A stretch of 64,000 nucleotides of DNA, taken from assembly GCA_019775845.1 (NCBI GenBank), contig JADQAV010000020.1:434001-498000 (forward strand), in the 5' to 3' direction. The translations under genes were made by a program, and so were the position numbers. Below the pieces are notes generated by a model. That model was given only the letters and a program-made list of their open reading frames with translations, had not been told where the DNA came from and ran no database searches. Each line of letters begins with the position of its first letter. Position 1 is the stretch's first letter. Of this stretch, positions 23,822-35,667 are shown one piece after another. This stretch comes from Myrmaecium sp. VS I D KN 1 (taxonomy: Eukaryota; Ascomycota; Dothideomycetes; Valsariales; Valsariaceae).

Positions 23822-26816
23822 ATGGCAATGTTGGCGAAGACTTCATATCCGGCGCCGCTGGGAATGGGATCGCAAACGCCCTCTTATGGACAAAATGTCT
23901 CCAATTACAGAGTGAATGCGCCAACTAGTCGCTCGGAGACAGCGTTCTTTGCAAGTCCCACGGAATCCGAGTTTTCGGAGACGTACGACCATCCAGACTC
24001 TGTGAGGTATGGTTATATGCAGCCAGTGGCTCGAGAGCATGCTGACCGGCTTAGACATTGGGATGAAGACAAAGTGGGAGACTGGCTGCGCAGCATCAAC
24101 TGTTCGCAATATGTGGAGCTCTTCAAAAGTATGCTGTTCTTAGTCTCAGCTGACAACTAGATGCTGACAACCTGCAGAGAACAACATCACTGGAGATGTA
24201 TTGATGGAAATGGACCAAAATCATCTCAGGGAGATGGGCATAAAGAAGATAGGTGACCGTGTGCGCATCGGTTCTCAAGCCAAGCTTTTTCGAAGCCGAG
24301 AGTACTCGAAAGTCACTCGTAGCTCATCAAATAGGGTATGCCATCATCAGATTGGCTGTGTTGCCTGCCTATACTGATCCACCCAGGAATCATTGGCCAT
24401 TCTCGAGCATGCTCAGTTCGCTCCTTCGGACTCTCCGCGACCCTCTGTGTCTTCGCGCTCAACGGCCTCTCGATCGGACAAGCGCATGTCTCGCCAGATC
24501 ACCTCGCTCGGTAGCGATCTCCTCGCTCACAGTGCAAAGCCCGGGTCTCGTCCCAGCTCCCCGATGGTGAGCCAAGATGGTCGTGGACTGCGGCCTCAGC
24601 GGTATGGAGGACTTAGTAGCCCGAAGGATAGCGGAAAAAAGGAGCCCGCATCATATTTCTCTCAATCTGGTACCGTGAGTGCCTCTGTCCGCACTCCATA
24701 CTCCGGTGGCGAGACTCCTCAAACGGCCCGTTTCCCTCAAAGCAAGAGCTATCCCACCCCGTCGGAGACTCCACAGACTGCCCGATTTGGTCAGCATAGG
24801 CCTACAGGTAGCCTCGACAATTCAGTGACCAACAGCAGTATACTGCCTAAAGACAAGCCACTTATCCGGGTCATTTTCAGTGAAGGACGCTCCTCTGTGG
24901 TCAATATTGATGGCTGCAAGAGTGCCGAGGAGATCATCCTCAAAACTCTGAAGAAGGGCTCCTTGAATGAGGCACATGTGAAAAACTATTGCTTCTACGT
25001 TCTGGATGGCATTGAACCGACCCCTGCGAAGTGTCACCGTCTCAACGACGTGGAATTACTGCGGATTTGCAATGACGGTAACCGACGCGAGAGAGGGCGA
25101 CTCCTGCTAAGAAAGATTCATGCTGGCGAGCCCGACGATGAGCAGCTTCGAGCAGCAGCTAGCATTGCTAGTCAACAGCAACAGGTTGCACAGTCACCTC
25201 CTGGCAGCATTCCGAACCGGAGCCTACTCAAGCTTGAGAAAATCACTGGCGAGTCTCTGGCCGCAGTGAGCTATCCACTTTCACCGGCCTCCCGGCGCGA
25301 ACGCGAACGCCATATCAATAGTACTGCCCAAGATCTTGAACGTACGGAGAGCGCTTCCGTCAGCACCAGGGCCAAGAAATTGAAGGAGTTCTACGGCGCA
25401 CGTCCACCCAGTGAATTAATTACTTCCGACTTAACCTCTTATTTCCCTGATGTGGAAAAGGATGAGATTAACAAGACCATCCGCATGTCTGTGCGCCGCT
25501 CCCACCGAATCAGTCGGGCAACCAGCCGTCTCAGTATGGCAAGTAATTTCAGCGTCGCTTCGAGTCTGAAGGACGCCCCGCCCCTGCCTTCCATTGCAGA
25601 TACATGGTTGAACAATAACCAGGCCCGTCCTCTCCGTCCTCTTTCAGTCATGCGATTAGGTATACCCCAAAACAGTTATCGAGATTCCGTTGCTTCGTCG
25701 GTTCTTGAGCCATTAGATGAGGAGTCGCCTCTTGAGCCCAACCGGAAGTCTTATGTTTCATTTGACGGTGGGAACGAGAACATCGCTGTGACAGATCCCG
25801 ATGGGCATACCATGAGCTATTTTGACGATGGCGGCAGCAGCCTTAACAGCAGTGGCGCCGGAACAGAGGGTGGTGATTCCCTCAACAAACGGCTTAGCCA
25901 AGCCATCGCCGAAGATGGCGAAGAGGATGATGAAGAACTTACGGAGTATCTAGAGTCGTCATCGTGGGAGAACGTGAAATACATGAAGGGTGCCTTGATA
26001 GGACAAGGCTCCTTCGGCAGCGTCTACCTTGCTTTGCATGCCATCACTGGTGAGCTGATGGCAGTGAAGCAGGTTGAACTCCCTTCGCCTTCCGGGACCT
26101 CACAAGTGGATACCAAGAAGACGAACATGGTCGAAGCTCTTAAGCATGAAATTGGACTTCTCCGTGACCTAAAACATCCCAATATTGTTCAGTACCTTGG
26201 CAGCAACAGCGACGACAGTCATCTCAACATTTTCTTGGAATACGTTCCTGGTGGTTCAGTTGCAACGATGCTTGTCAATTATGGTCCGCTAGGCGAATCT
26301 CTCATTCAAAACTTCGTCCGCCAAATCTTGAGGGGCTTGGCATATCTCCATAGCAAGGACATCATTCACCGCGATATCAAAGGCGCGAACATCCTTGTTG
26401 ACAACAAAGGATCAGTGAAGATCTCCGACTTCGGTATTTCCAAGCGGGTTGAAGCGTCTACACTTCTATCCAATCAGAGCGGCGGCAAGAAAGGAAATCG
26501 TGTTTCTCTCCAAGGATCTGTTTTCTGGATGGCGCCCGAAGTTGTGCGTCAAACTGCTTACACACGTAAAGCAGATATCTGGTCGTTGGGGTGTTTGATC
26601 GTGGAAATGTTCACAGGTAGCCATCCACATCCGACATGCAGCCAGCTACAGGCTATTTTCAAGATCGGTAGCAAGGACGGAGCTGTCCCAGATACTCCCG
26701 AGGCGGCTGGTGAAGATGCGAAAGAGTTCCTGAAGCGTACGTTCGAAATGGATCACGAAAAGCGGCCAACGGCAGACGAGCTACTGCTGAGTCCCTTCTG
26801 TAACCCGAAGGCTTGA
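23822..26816 (+). CDS. ste11: MAP kinase kinase kinase Ste11
   Basis: MAPKKK acting at the top of the pheromone/filamentation MAP kinase cascade (Ste11, SteC or NRC-1 in other fungi). Exons 23822-24128, 24178-24335 and 24387-26816 give 964 residues. A SAM domain at about 80-143 (HWDEDKVGDWLRSINCSQYV) would bind the adaptor Ste50. A Ras-associating-like domain starts near 312 (KPLIRVIFSEGRSSVVNI). A disordered regulatory stretch follows, with an acidic patch just before the kinase. The kinase domain runs from about 690 to 960, with GQGSFGSVY, AVKQVEL, HRDIKGANIL, DFGISKR, MAPE and DIWSLGCL all present. The start at 23822 is the first in-frame ATG; a second ATG lies two codons later. Nothing appears broken. 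Confidence 0.96.
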
Positions 26817-27780
26817 TTTCTCGAGCAAGCCAGAGGTTTTACTTGAGAAACACCGCCGCTTAGGAACAAAAAAGATATTATAATGACTTGATAACCAGAG
26901 AGGATATTTGGGAGACGGAATACTTGATGGTGTTCATTTGAGTTTGTGCCATCTGCAGATGGCTCTTTTCTTCAGCTCGGCTTTTCGTCACACTGGCTAC
27001 GTACCGGATAATCATCCGCTGCCAATTTTCATTTTCTTTCTCTATTCTTCCTCTCAGCCGTTTCACCTCCATGACGTTATGCTGTTTCTAATGAACAAGA
27101 GGACGGTGAGGGAAAAAGGTCTGATCTGAGAAGCCCTCCTCAATATCTGTTCGTAATTTATAGTGGATTATCGGTATGGTCCTTGCCTTCACTAAATCAA
27201 CTCTTTGGGTTGGCTTTTCTGGTTGTATTCATAGCATGAAAGAGAGGGTCTTACTTGGAGACCATGTGGGTAATTGGTAATGCCTCATAAGGAATATTAC
27301 TAGTACGGAACTTGATCCCCATAACAAGTGAACCTTAGTGGGACCTGGTCTTTGCAAAACTCATAAGCTGGAACGCCAGATATACATAGTCCTGTTTGGA
27401 AAACTTTGATACTACCTTCGTACGTACCCAATCGACATTGATTGGTGACATGTGTTGTGACAAACACACTTCTGCCGCGTTAGGTCCAGCGAAGCAAACA
27501 CAGCGACTTCCGTCCCTGAAAGGTACCTGGTACCTACTACTTTAGTACCTTCAAAGTATCCGCACCTTTTTCAGTCTTCCAGCTGGATCCCACCTCAATT
27601 TCTTTCCGTACTGCCTACATACCACCTATAAGCAAGGCTGAGCGCCATCTCATCACATGCCGTCCGCTCACCGCTGTGTTCATACACATATTTAACACAA
27701 GTCCCGCCCCTCTGCAAGACCAACTATCTGCACTGATTCCCCTATCCAAGCCGCCAGACCGTCATATTTCCTAGTACACC
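26817..27780. other. Intergenic region, no gene seen
   Basis: AT-leaning 3' flank of ste11, then a promoter region for the Stc1-domain gene. It includes a GGTACC-rich patch at about 27,520-27,550 and pyrimidine-rich DNA before the start codon. Confidence 0.6.
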
Positions 27781-28959
27781 ATGCCTGGCAGGAAGGCGAA
27801 CATCGTTGCCACTAAAATTGGTGGCTACAAACCTCCAACCTCATCCGACCTGAAGAACATCACACTGCCAGAAAAGATCCGCTGTGTAAGATGTCAGAAA
27901 TGGAAAGCTCGTCCGAACTACTCCAACAAGCAACTCAACGATGCAAAAAACCAAATCCTCAGATACGGTGTTAATTGCAACCTCGATCTCCGTTGCCGCA
28001 CATGCACAGGAAGTGCTCCAGTGGAGATGACGTGCGGCATGTGCAAGAAGACGAAGGGAATTGAGAGCTTCTCAAAAAATCAACGGAAGATGGACAACGA
28101 TAATGCTGTAAGTGTCCACGTATCGGAAGCTGTGTCGGCATACTGAAAGAGCGTCAGAAATGCACCAGCTGCATCAACCAACAGGTCGATAGATCTCCAG
28201 CCGACGATTTCGAAGGCATCGATAACTATGGTTCTGATTCGGAAGAAGAGACGGATGACGAAGCCGAAGAGGAGGAAGCGAAAGCGCAATATCACGACTT
28301 CGAGTCAGCCGACAAACCGGTCGTGTCTGGAGGCGTCAGCCTGAGCACTCCTGAGGCACAACTCAATACTGTGATGTCTGGAATGTCCACATCCGGGAGT
28401 AGCAGAAGGGGTGCAGAGTCTGTCTCAAACGGCCTGACTAGTAGACAGTTCGGTTGGAAAGAACTTTCGAATGCCAAGCCTCTGGTCTCCAACAAGTCTC
28501 CAAGCTCTTCCGCTGCTGCTGCCACCGGCGTACCGAGTGGTTCAGCAGAGCCTGCATCGGCTTCTAACTCGTACGCCTCTAGGCTAACAAATGCACCCGG
28601 TGCCTCTGCAGCAAGAGGGGCCTCATTGCCATTCAACCCCAATAACTATGGCAATCCACGAGCTGAAAGTACATATGCGCCATCCTCTGTAGGGACGGGC
28701 AATACCAACGCAACCGAGCACACTGCTAAACAGTGCATGCCTCGGGGGCAGCGAAACACCAAGTTCGCAAAGGTTCCTGCTTACGTAAGTATACCATCCC
28801 CAGGGGGCACTCTTGAATCCCATACTAATCATCGAATAGCAGAACAAGAACAAAATTGACCTTTGGGACTCAGATAACGAGCAGAGCCCCGAATCAGAAG
28901 AAGAAAATGATGATGACAGCGACGACGACGACGACGACGACGATGACTACGACGAATAA
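27781..28959 (+). CDS. Stc1-domain protein (LIM-like zinc domain, heterochromatin link)
   Basis: 357 residues from exons 27781-28107, 28158-28784 and 28840-28959. The N-terminal 120 residues hold four CxxC pairs: CVRC, CRTC, CGMC and, across the first intron, CTSC. They are spaced as in the Stc1 domain, with the motifs YSNKQLNDAK and IESFSKNQRK. In fission yeast Stc1 bridges the RNAi machinery to the CLRC histone methyltransferase complex; that role is established only there and is inferred here. The remainder is disordered with an acidic stretch after the domain, and the protein ends in a long Asp run. There is no signal peptide or membrane segment. Many filamentous fungi carry several Stc1-domain proteins, so this may not be the functional orthologue. 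Confidence 0.85.
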
Positions 28960-29618
28960 ATGTGTTGTGGCTAGCTGCTTTTTCCGGACGAGCCAAATGC
29001 CATGAACAACGACCCTCGCGTTTAATGACCGCTTTGCTGATTGCTCTAACTTTGCTTAATTTAGGGCTTGAGAAAGGGTTGAGGGAATGTCCAGTGGACC
29101 GAGACGGGTAAAAAATGAAAGACTGCAAAGAGATGACAAAGAGGATAAGGCTCTTGAAACAGAAATGCCCATACACGTAGGCGGTACAGAAAGAAACAGG
29201 GAGGTCACTCTGGGAAATGGAGATATGGAGATGACAATAATCAGAAGCTAGTTGCTCTCAAGATAACAATGGAAAAACGAAGAAAAGACTCAGGAGGCAG
29301 AAGGTGAAGCATGAACGGTGAAAGCTCCAGTCATGACCCTGTTGACTCAATCGATACCTATCGGCTACTCGGAAGAACTTGAACTTTCATGGTGGATTCG
29401 GTTTTCCCTGTCTACTTACTGTATCGCCACCTGACCTCGCGTTAGCGTGTGGGCGTTATCCGATAAGGAGCAGTCGCCTTTCTTAGCGCAAGACTGTTGC
29501 CTCCTCGTCCACGCTCTTGCATGTCTTTGAACCAGGTCTACGCCCTTTCATCTTCCGTCCTTCTTCACGCTTTCATCGTGCCGTATCAGACCATCAGTAT
29601 AAATCTCAAACGGCTAAG
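28960..29618. other. Intergenic region, no gene seen
   Basis: 3' flank of the Stc1-domain gene and promoter/leader of rad7. The leader is pyrimidine-rich. Confidence 0.6.
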
Positions 29619-31634
29619 ATGTAATGTCAATTCTTTTCCGCCAGCCACTGAGGATGACGGTCACTAACCGAGCGACAAATCGACAATAGGTTGAACCGAC
29701 GACAGCAGGCAAATGCAAACCGGATTAGAGGGCCGCAGAGTGCGCTGACAGACTTCCTTGCTGCGAACAATATCTCTGCTGCGCAGATCCGGGACGACTA
29801 TCAACGGAGATTGCAAGCTGCCCAGCAACATCAACAACAAGGAGAGTCAAGCACCGCGAATGCAACGGGCGATAACCAAGAGGAAGAGGCAGAAGCTGTT
29901 CGCCATGCTGCAGAGGCTGCAGCTGCCTCACGCAAACGCAAACGTAACATGGAAGCTGCCATTGACAAGGCTAAGAAAAACAAGGCTGCAGCGAGAGGCA
30001 AGGGTAAAGGCAAGAAAAAGAAAGGCGGGTCGGACGACGAAGATGATGCAGATCTGCTAGGGGAGAGCAGCTACAAAAAAGCGCCGAAGTTACCCGGTCA
30101 GCTGGAGAACTGCGAGCTCTGTGGCAAGAGATTTACCGTTACACCTTACAACAGAGAGGGAGCGAACGGCGGAATGCTGTGCGCGCCGTGTGGTAAACAG
30201 ATCACCGCTGACGAGAAGGCCGCAAAGAAGGCAGAGGCGAAGAAGGCCCCCGTGAAGAGGAGGAGGAAGCTGGAGAGCGACCGGCTGGATGGCATAGTAA
30301 CCCAAGGCGCTAAGACATTGCAGCAGCTGTGCATCGAAAAAATCGCACAGCACGCTGGCGATGTAGAAGAGCTTGGCGATCTGCCGGAGGCATTGATGGA
30401 TAGGCTGAGCGAGATATTCTCGAAGAAGCGAGTGCTCAGTCCGAAAACCCTGGGTTTGTTTCTGAGACCGGATCTCGATACCGTGGCTATTCATGATGCT
30501 GCGTATCTTGAAACTGAGAACTACGATCAGATTTTTGCAGTGGTGCCAAGGGTCAAGAAACTCGTCCTGAGAAACGCGTGCCAGTTCAAGGACCAGTCAG
30601 TGGAGTATATGTTGGAAAAAGCCAAGGAACTAGAGTCCATCCAGCTTTATGGTGCAAACCTGGTGACTAACGAGATGTGGATCAACCTTTTCACGACTAT
30701 AGGGGAGCGGTTAAAAGTTGTCAAACTGCAGTGGCTGGACGCTGCATTTGATGATGATGCGGTCGAGGCATTGGCGAATTACTGTCCTAACCTCGAGCGC
30801 GTAAAACTCAAGCTTTGTCGGCGGATTGGTGTTGACAGCGTCAACCATATCCGCGTCCTCAAAAAGCTCCAGCATCTCTCTTTGCAGCAGTCCTCTGTCG
30901 CCGATATTCTTGCTGAACCAATCGTTTCCTTCATCGAGGCTGTGGGTATTAATTTGCACACCTTGTCTCTCGAAAACTTCTACGAAGCGGATGATTCAGT
31001 TCTCGCGGCTGTGAAACATCATTGTACCAGATTGCGCAAGCTCCGACTTTCTCATAACGACCTCGCTACTGATGCTGGATATGTGGATCTCTTCACGGAC
31101 TGGAAAAATCCTCCTCTTCGCCACATCGACTTCTCCTCTACCCGCGACATTGACAATAACAACCCCGACGGCCCTCTAAATTTCCCGGTCGGGCTGGGTG
31201 CCCCAGGCCTCAAGGCTCTCCTTGCTCATTCTGGGACGAAGCTCGAGCGTTTGGATGTTGCGTCTTGCCGGCATATCACCCATGCTGGATTCTTAGAGGT
31301 TTTCGACCCAGAGAAATTCGTCTATCCGGAGCTACAAGAACTAAATCTCTCTTTCTGTCCAGGCGTCGACACCTCGGTGGTCGCGGGCGTGTTCAAAACT
31401 TGCCCGAAGCTGAAGAAGTTGGTGGCATTCGGCGACTTCGGTATCGAGGAAGTGACGGTCCCAAAAGGCATCGTATTGATCGGTGTGCCGAAGGCGTGGG
31501 ATGCTATCGAAAAGTTTGGAGGGGCAGAGGGTGGATATGGAGGGGATTTGGGCGCCTTCATGGACGTCATCAGTGGTATGGGCGGCATGGAGGCGATGCA
31601 AGAGGTGGGAAGGGCCGTCGGAGTTGGTGCTTGA
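29619..31634 (+). CDS. rad7: DNA repair protein Rad7 (leucine-rich repeat, global genome NER)
   Basis: Subunit of the Rad7-Rad16 complex that finds lesions in silent DNA during nucleotide excision repair and works with a cullin ubiquitin ligase. It has 648 residues. The N-terminal block RIRGPQSALTDFLAANNISAAQIR is typical. A Lys/Arg-rich stretch follows, then a CxxC...CxxC zinc motif at about 142-168 (CELCGKRF and CAPCGK). Leucine-rich repeats fill about 270-600. The open frame at 29690 has no ATG at its start. An intron at 29621-29689 with a CTAAC branch site joins AT at 29619-29620 to the G at 29690, giving an ATG split by the intron and MLNRRQQANANRIRGPQ. No in-frame ATG was found upstream within the leader checked, and the first internal Met would lose the conserved N-terminus. 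Confidence 0.9.
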
Positions 31635-32524
31635 GAGCCCTGAAGCGAAAGGTTGTGGCGGGCTATTTGCTTGTTTTCGGTAAGTCGTGATGGCCTATCT
31701 GACACTTTCGGACTTATCACATGGTCATATCGTGCTGGACTCAATGTAGACACCGGGGCAACATATGTACACGGTCTACTGTGCAAAGCTCGAAATGGTT
31801 AGTTTTGACGGCAGGAGTTTCTACCAGCCGGTTAGGCGCTTACACGGTTCTATGCTTGGTGCTTTTCCCATCCCTCTCAAGAGCTCCTGTAAATGTTAAG
31901 GTATTATCCTTTGCGAATCGGGAAGAGACGAAGGTATGACGTTTGATCATTGAGGGTCTTCGTTATGTACTGCAGAAGAATCGAAGCTACCTCATACGGC
32001 TCAGTTGTTTCGTGTTTCATTGCTAGAATGCAGTTTGCCCGCACGGGTTCCGACGCCACGTACGAAGCGTCTTTGCTTCGTCTCAGCCTTGTGAATCCCG
32101 CATTTGTTAGAGGGTCGAGCCGCTCATGCCTATTTATCAACAGTAATGCTGTCCGGGTGAAGCCGCCCAGAGAGATTCATACATATACATCCTGTTGCTC
32201 TGGCAGATGCGCGGACCATGATGCCTCGGGCAATCATCTGCTGAGCCGCATCATGTGATGGGGCGTTCCCATTCTGGAAAGCTGGCAGGGGTGGATAAGC
32301 GGACGTCAGCTTTGCTGGCACCTCATCTGGATATTTCGTGCTAATGTATGTGTTGAGCCTCAATACTTATATCATGCACATTTCATCTTACGAGTTTCGC
32401 TCTACCGTCTTTTATACTCCTCTTCTGAAGAAAGGAAGCCTTCCTTCTGAGTTGAACCTCCTGGCCTTGACTTACTCGCGATCTCCTTTCGACAGTCTGT
32501 CTATATCCCCATACGGAAACAATC
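31635..32524. other. Intergenic region, no gene seen
   Basis: 3' flank of rad7 and promoter of the Zn2Cys6 factor. Short frames only. Confidence 0.6.
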
Positions 32525-34999
32525 ATGGACGACACCGTCGGGTATTACGATATTGGCCGCACTCCATATGGAAGCACCTCCTGGTCTTCGAGACAGCTTA
32601 CGTGGAGAAAGGCGAGGCACCTTCAGACGTTGCCTGAGCAGTCAATGACGAGTCCGCATCTGCAGGGCGGCGGCGACCACGTACGAGGCCAGCAGCAGCC
32701 GCCACAACCTATCGCACAAACGCAACAGTTATTCAGTGCATCTGAGGAAGCTCAGACTGATGCGAACATTCAGAACTGGCTCTCTGTGACTGGTCCAATG
32801 GCATTGAACCCAGCCTGCTTTTCCACCGGAGAAACCCATGATGTTACCCCAATCGCGGCTGATGCTGTGGGTATGACTGAACCGTTTTACAATAGCCTTC
32901 CACACCTGAATCATCATTCTTCCCTGATATCAACTGCTGGAGTTCATGCTTGGGGGGATGTCCCGGATACTTTACTCGGATACGGACCTCTCCCGTCTGA
33001 TGAATTTCTGTTGAGGTCTCCTGATGAATCTCAGACTATCGCCAATGCTGTAAGTACTTACAAAGTTTTTGGTTCCCACGCGGCACACTTATACAATCCA
33101 GGACGCCAATCATGATCGTGACCATGAGAGCCAAACCACAATTCCCTACTCAAGGGATCCCTTCCTGCGGTCGGAATGGCCGTCGACTTCAGTCCAGGTT
33201 ATGCAGGATATATCTGTACGCAAGCAGTTTGACCTGCCACCATGCCAATATCAGAAAACGAACTGCGCGCGTTCGGTCAGCCCCTCAGCCAACGCAAATG
33301 ATTTAGAGCTGAGCACCCACTCTCCCAGCTCTTGGGTAGAGGTGGGACCGAGAGATCTGGACTCCCAATCTTCTGATGCCCCCAACCTTACGCAACCCAT
33401 CAGCCTCCGCAATAGTTCTTTGTCGCCTTGGGACATGAGTCCTTCTTCGATGTATCCTTTTGTCCCTAGCCCAGTGAGTAGCACCAATCCTTGTCAAAGC
33501 GTCAAGTCAACCACACAGAGAACGGGTTCCCAACAACAGAGCCACCAACGTAAGAGACCTCGGAAGGAGAAAGGAGCGAGCAAGATTCCGGTGAAACGTG
33601 CCGAGAAAATGAAGATCAGCAAAAGAGGGGGCGAGCTATCGGAAACAGGGAAGAAAGAGGCTGCGGAGGTACGCAAGATGCGCGCCTGTAACCGCTGTAG
33701 ATTCTACAAAATCAAATGTGATGCTAGGGATGGTATGTGTGGGAGGTGTCTAAAAGTCCTACCCGGGGCTCGAACTTTTAAGGTCATCTGCAGTCGCGAG
33801 GACATCAAGTCTGTCAGCTTGGTTCGGCACAGTAACGGTCGCTTTGCCCAAGAGAACGTCCAATGGATTGACTACAAATTTGTGGACGAACCGGATCGGA
33901 ACATGGATATCATCTGGAAACTACCGGATGGCTCTGTCGTGACACGCAGTATCCTTTGCGTGCCATATCGTTCATATCAATATGAAGAAGGGAACCCTGC
34001 GAGGGGAAGCACTTTCTATGTCTGGCGCGACTGTGCAGGAGAGAACTTGATTAGATCACCTCCTTACGCCTGTCCAGACAAGTTACGCATCACCTCTGCG
34101 GTCAAAGCCTTTCTTGCTCAGTGCCAACCAGAGATTGAACGTTGGGTCCTCGTTCGCGATTCCGCAGACCCTCTCCGGTACCATACTTACAGGGAGGTGC
34201 TGCGTTACCGTACTACTCATTCTTCAGACTTGATCGAGCTGGCCTTACAAATGCAGTGCGGTGCTATCCTGAGCCAAGGGTGGGGGATGGTCTTGAACGA
34301 TATTGCAGGTCTGGATCTGATCGACTACACCACCATGGGCAAGAGTGGCTACGAAGCCTTTGACAACCGAGGTCGTGAAAGGCCTCTTCCCCAAGCAATA
34401 GAACATCAGTTTGATGTTGCGATCCTAAAACATATCAATGCCCTCCAGGGCGATATGCTAAGTTGTCTGAGTAAGAAGATCCACATGAAGGAGCCAAAGC
34501 CCTGGTATGAAATTTACCTAGTGTACTTCGTTCTGCTGTCCAACCTGGAGTACATACACAAGGGCGCAATCTGTTATATGCAGGCGGAAATGCAGACAGT
34601 GAGTCAGAACTCTCTTTTGCGAGATGCCAGTGTGATGAACGAGTGGCTGAAATGTAGCCGCAGGTACTTGAGACGCAAGTATCCTTTGTTGTTCGCCAAC
34701 AAGTCGCCGAATGGGAATATGCCTTCAATGTCATGATGCTATACTTTCGATGCGTGCTCAAGTCTTTCGCACCCTTCAAGGTGGCACGACAGAACATTGA
34801 AAAACTCCGCATGGAGGCGCAATTGGATGACGAGAGCGTTGTGTACATCAATACAGCGCTGGAGTTGTTAGACAGGCGCGGACACAAAGCTGAGACGGGT
34901 AACCCGAGCCGCGGAAAGGCTGCTGCGGGAACAAAAGGAGGTGGGAATGCAGGCGCTTGGGTTGATCAGCTGTTTAGCTGCGGATATGGTGATGGATGA
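32525..34999 (+). CDS. Zn2Cys6 transcription factor with a central zinc cluster
   Basis: 785 residues from exons 32525-33049, 33102-34598 and 34664-34999. The first 365 residues are low-complexity (Ser, Pro, Gln) and end in a basic region (KRPRKEKGASKIPVKR). A binuclear zinc cluster follows at about 369-402, ACNRCRFYKIKCDARDGMCGRC with a sixth Cys 14 residues on. The spacing is C-x2-C-x6-C-x6-C-x2-C-x13-C, so the last gap is longer than the usual 6-9. A folded region after it (NVQWIDYKFVDEPDRNMD, FYVWRDCAGENLIRSP) and a helical C-terminus resemble other fungal C6 factors with this architecture. The third exon is needed, since the second frame stops soon after the splice site; it restores VLETQVSFVVRQQVAEWEYAF. 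Target genes are unknown and no metabolic cluster is adjacent. Confidence 0.87.
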
Positions 35000-35667
35000 G
35001 ACGGTCATGAAGGAAGCAGGCTTCTCCTGTCCCTATTGAGAGTTAACTCGGCCTTAAAGGTATAATGTTCTCTTTGAGATTATGCTCCTATGTTCCTTCC
35101 CCCCTTACTCTTCTTCAGCATTACTTGCTACTAGTAGCTTTCATAAGCATGTGTGATCCACTGTACTCCATCATTCTGCGCTTTACAAGGTTGGCTTTTG
35201 TTTTTTGAGTACTTACGTTAAGGTATGGGCAGTTTTTTGCATGTATGAAGAAAAGTTTTTATGTTTTCCGCCTCATACCCGCAATCTCTTCTACTTTCAT
35301 GTCCACAGTGCTAACTGTAAATTCTGATCCTTTACTGTACTAGCATTTAAATCATCTCCCATTATATTGACCATTGATGATTCAAAACTAAAGGCAAAAT
35401 CTGACAAGGTAGTGCCCCACCGGATCTCGACTCGCGCCGTTCAAATGATCCCAGAGACTCAATACATTCCAATGGAAGCCAATGGAAGCAGAACAATAAC
35501 GTGAGTGCATAACGAGAGGATTTACAGTGGCCGACCGGGGCACCAGGGAAAACGCAAAGGAACAGAAAACAGTAGAACCATGTAGCTAAACATTCCAGGT
35601 GCCATTCATCCCTCGCCGTGGTTTCTGAGATTGACAGCCTGAGCTCAATAAGAAAGTCCACCAAGCG
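35000..35667. other. Convergent intergenic region, no gene seen
   Basis: AT-leaning shared 3' flank between the zinc-cluster factor and the minus-strand dioxygenase. Confidence 0.6.
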
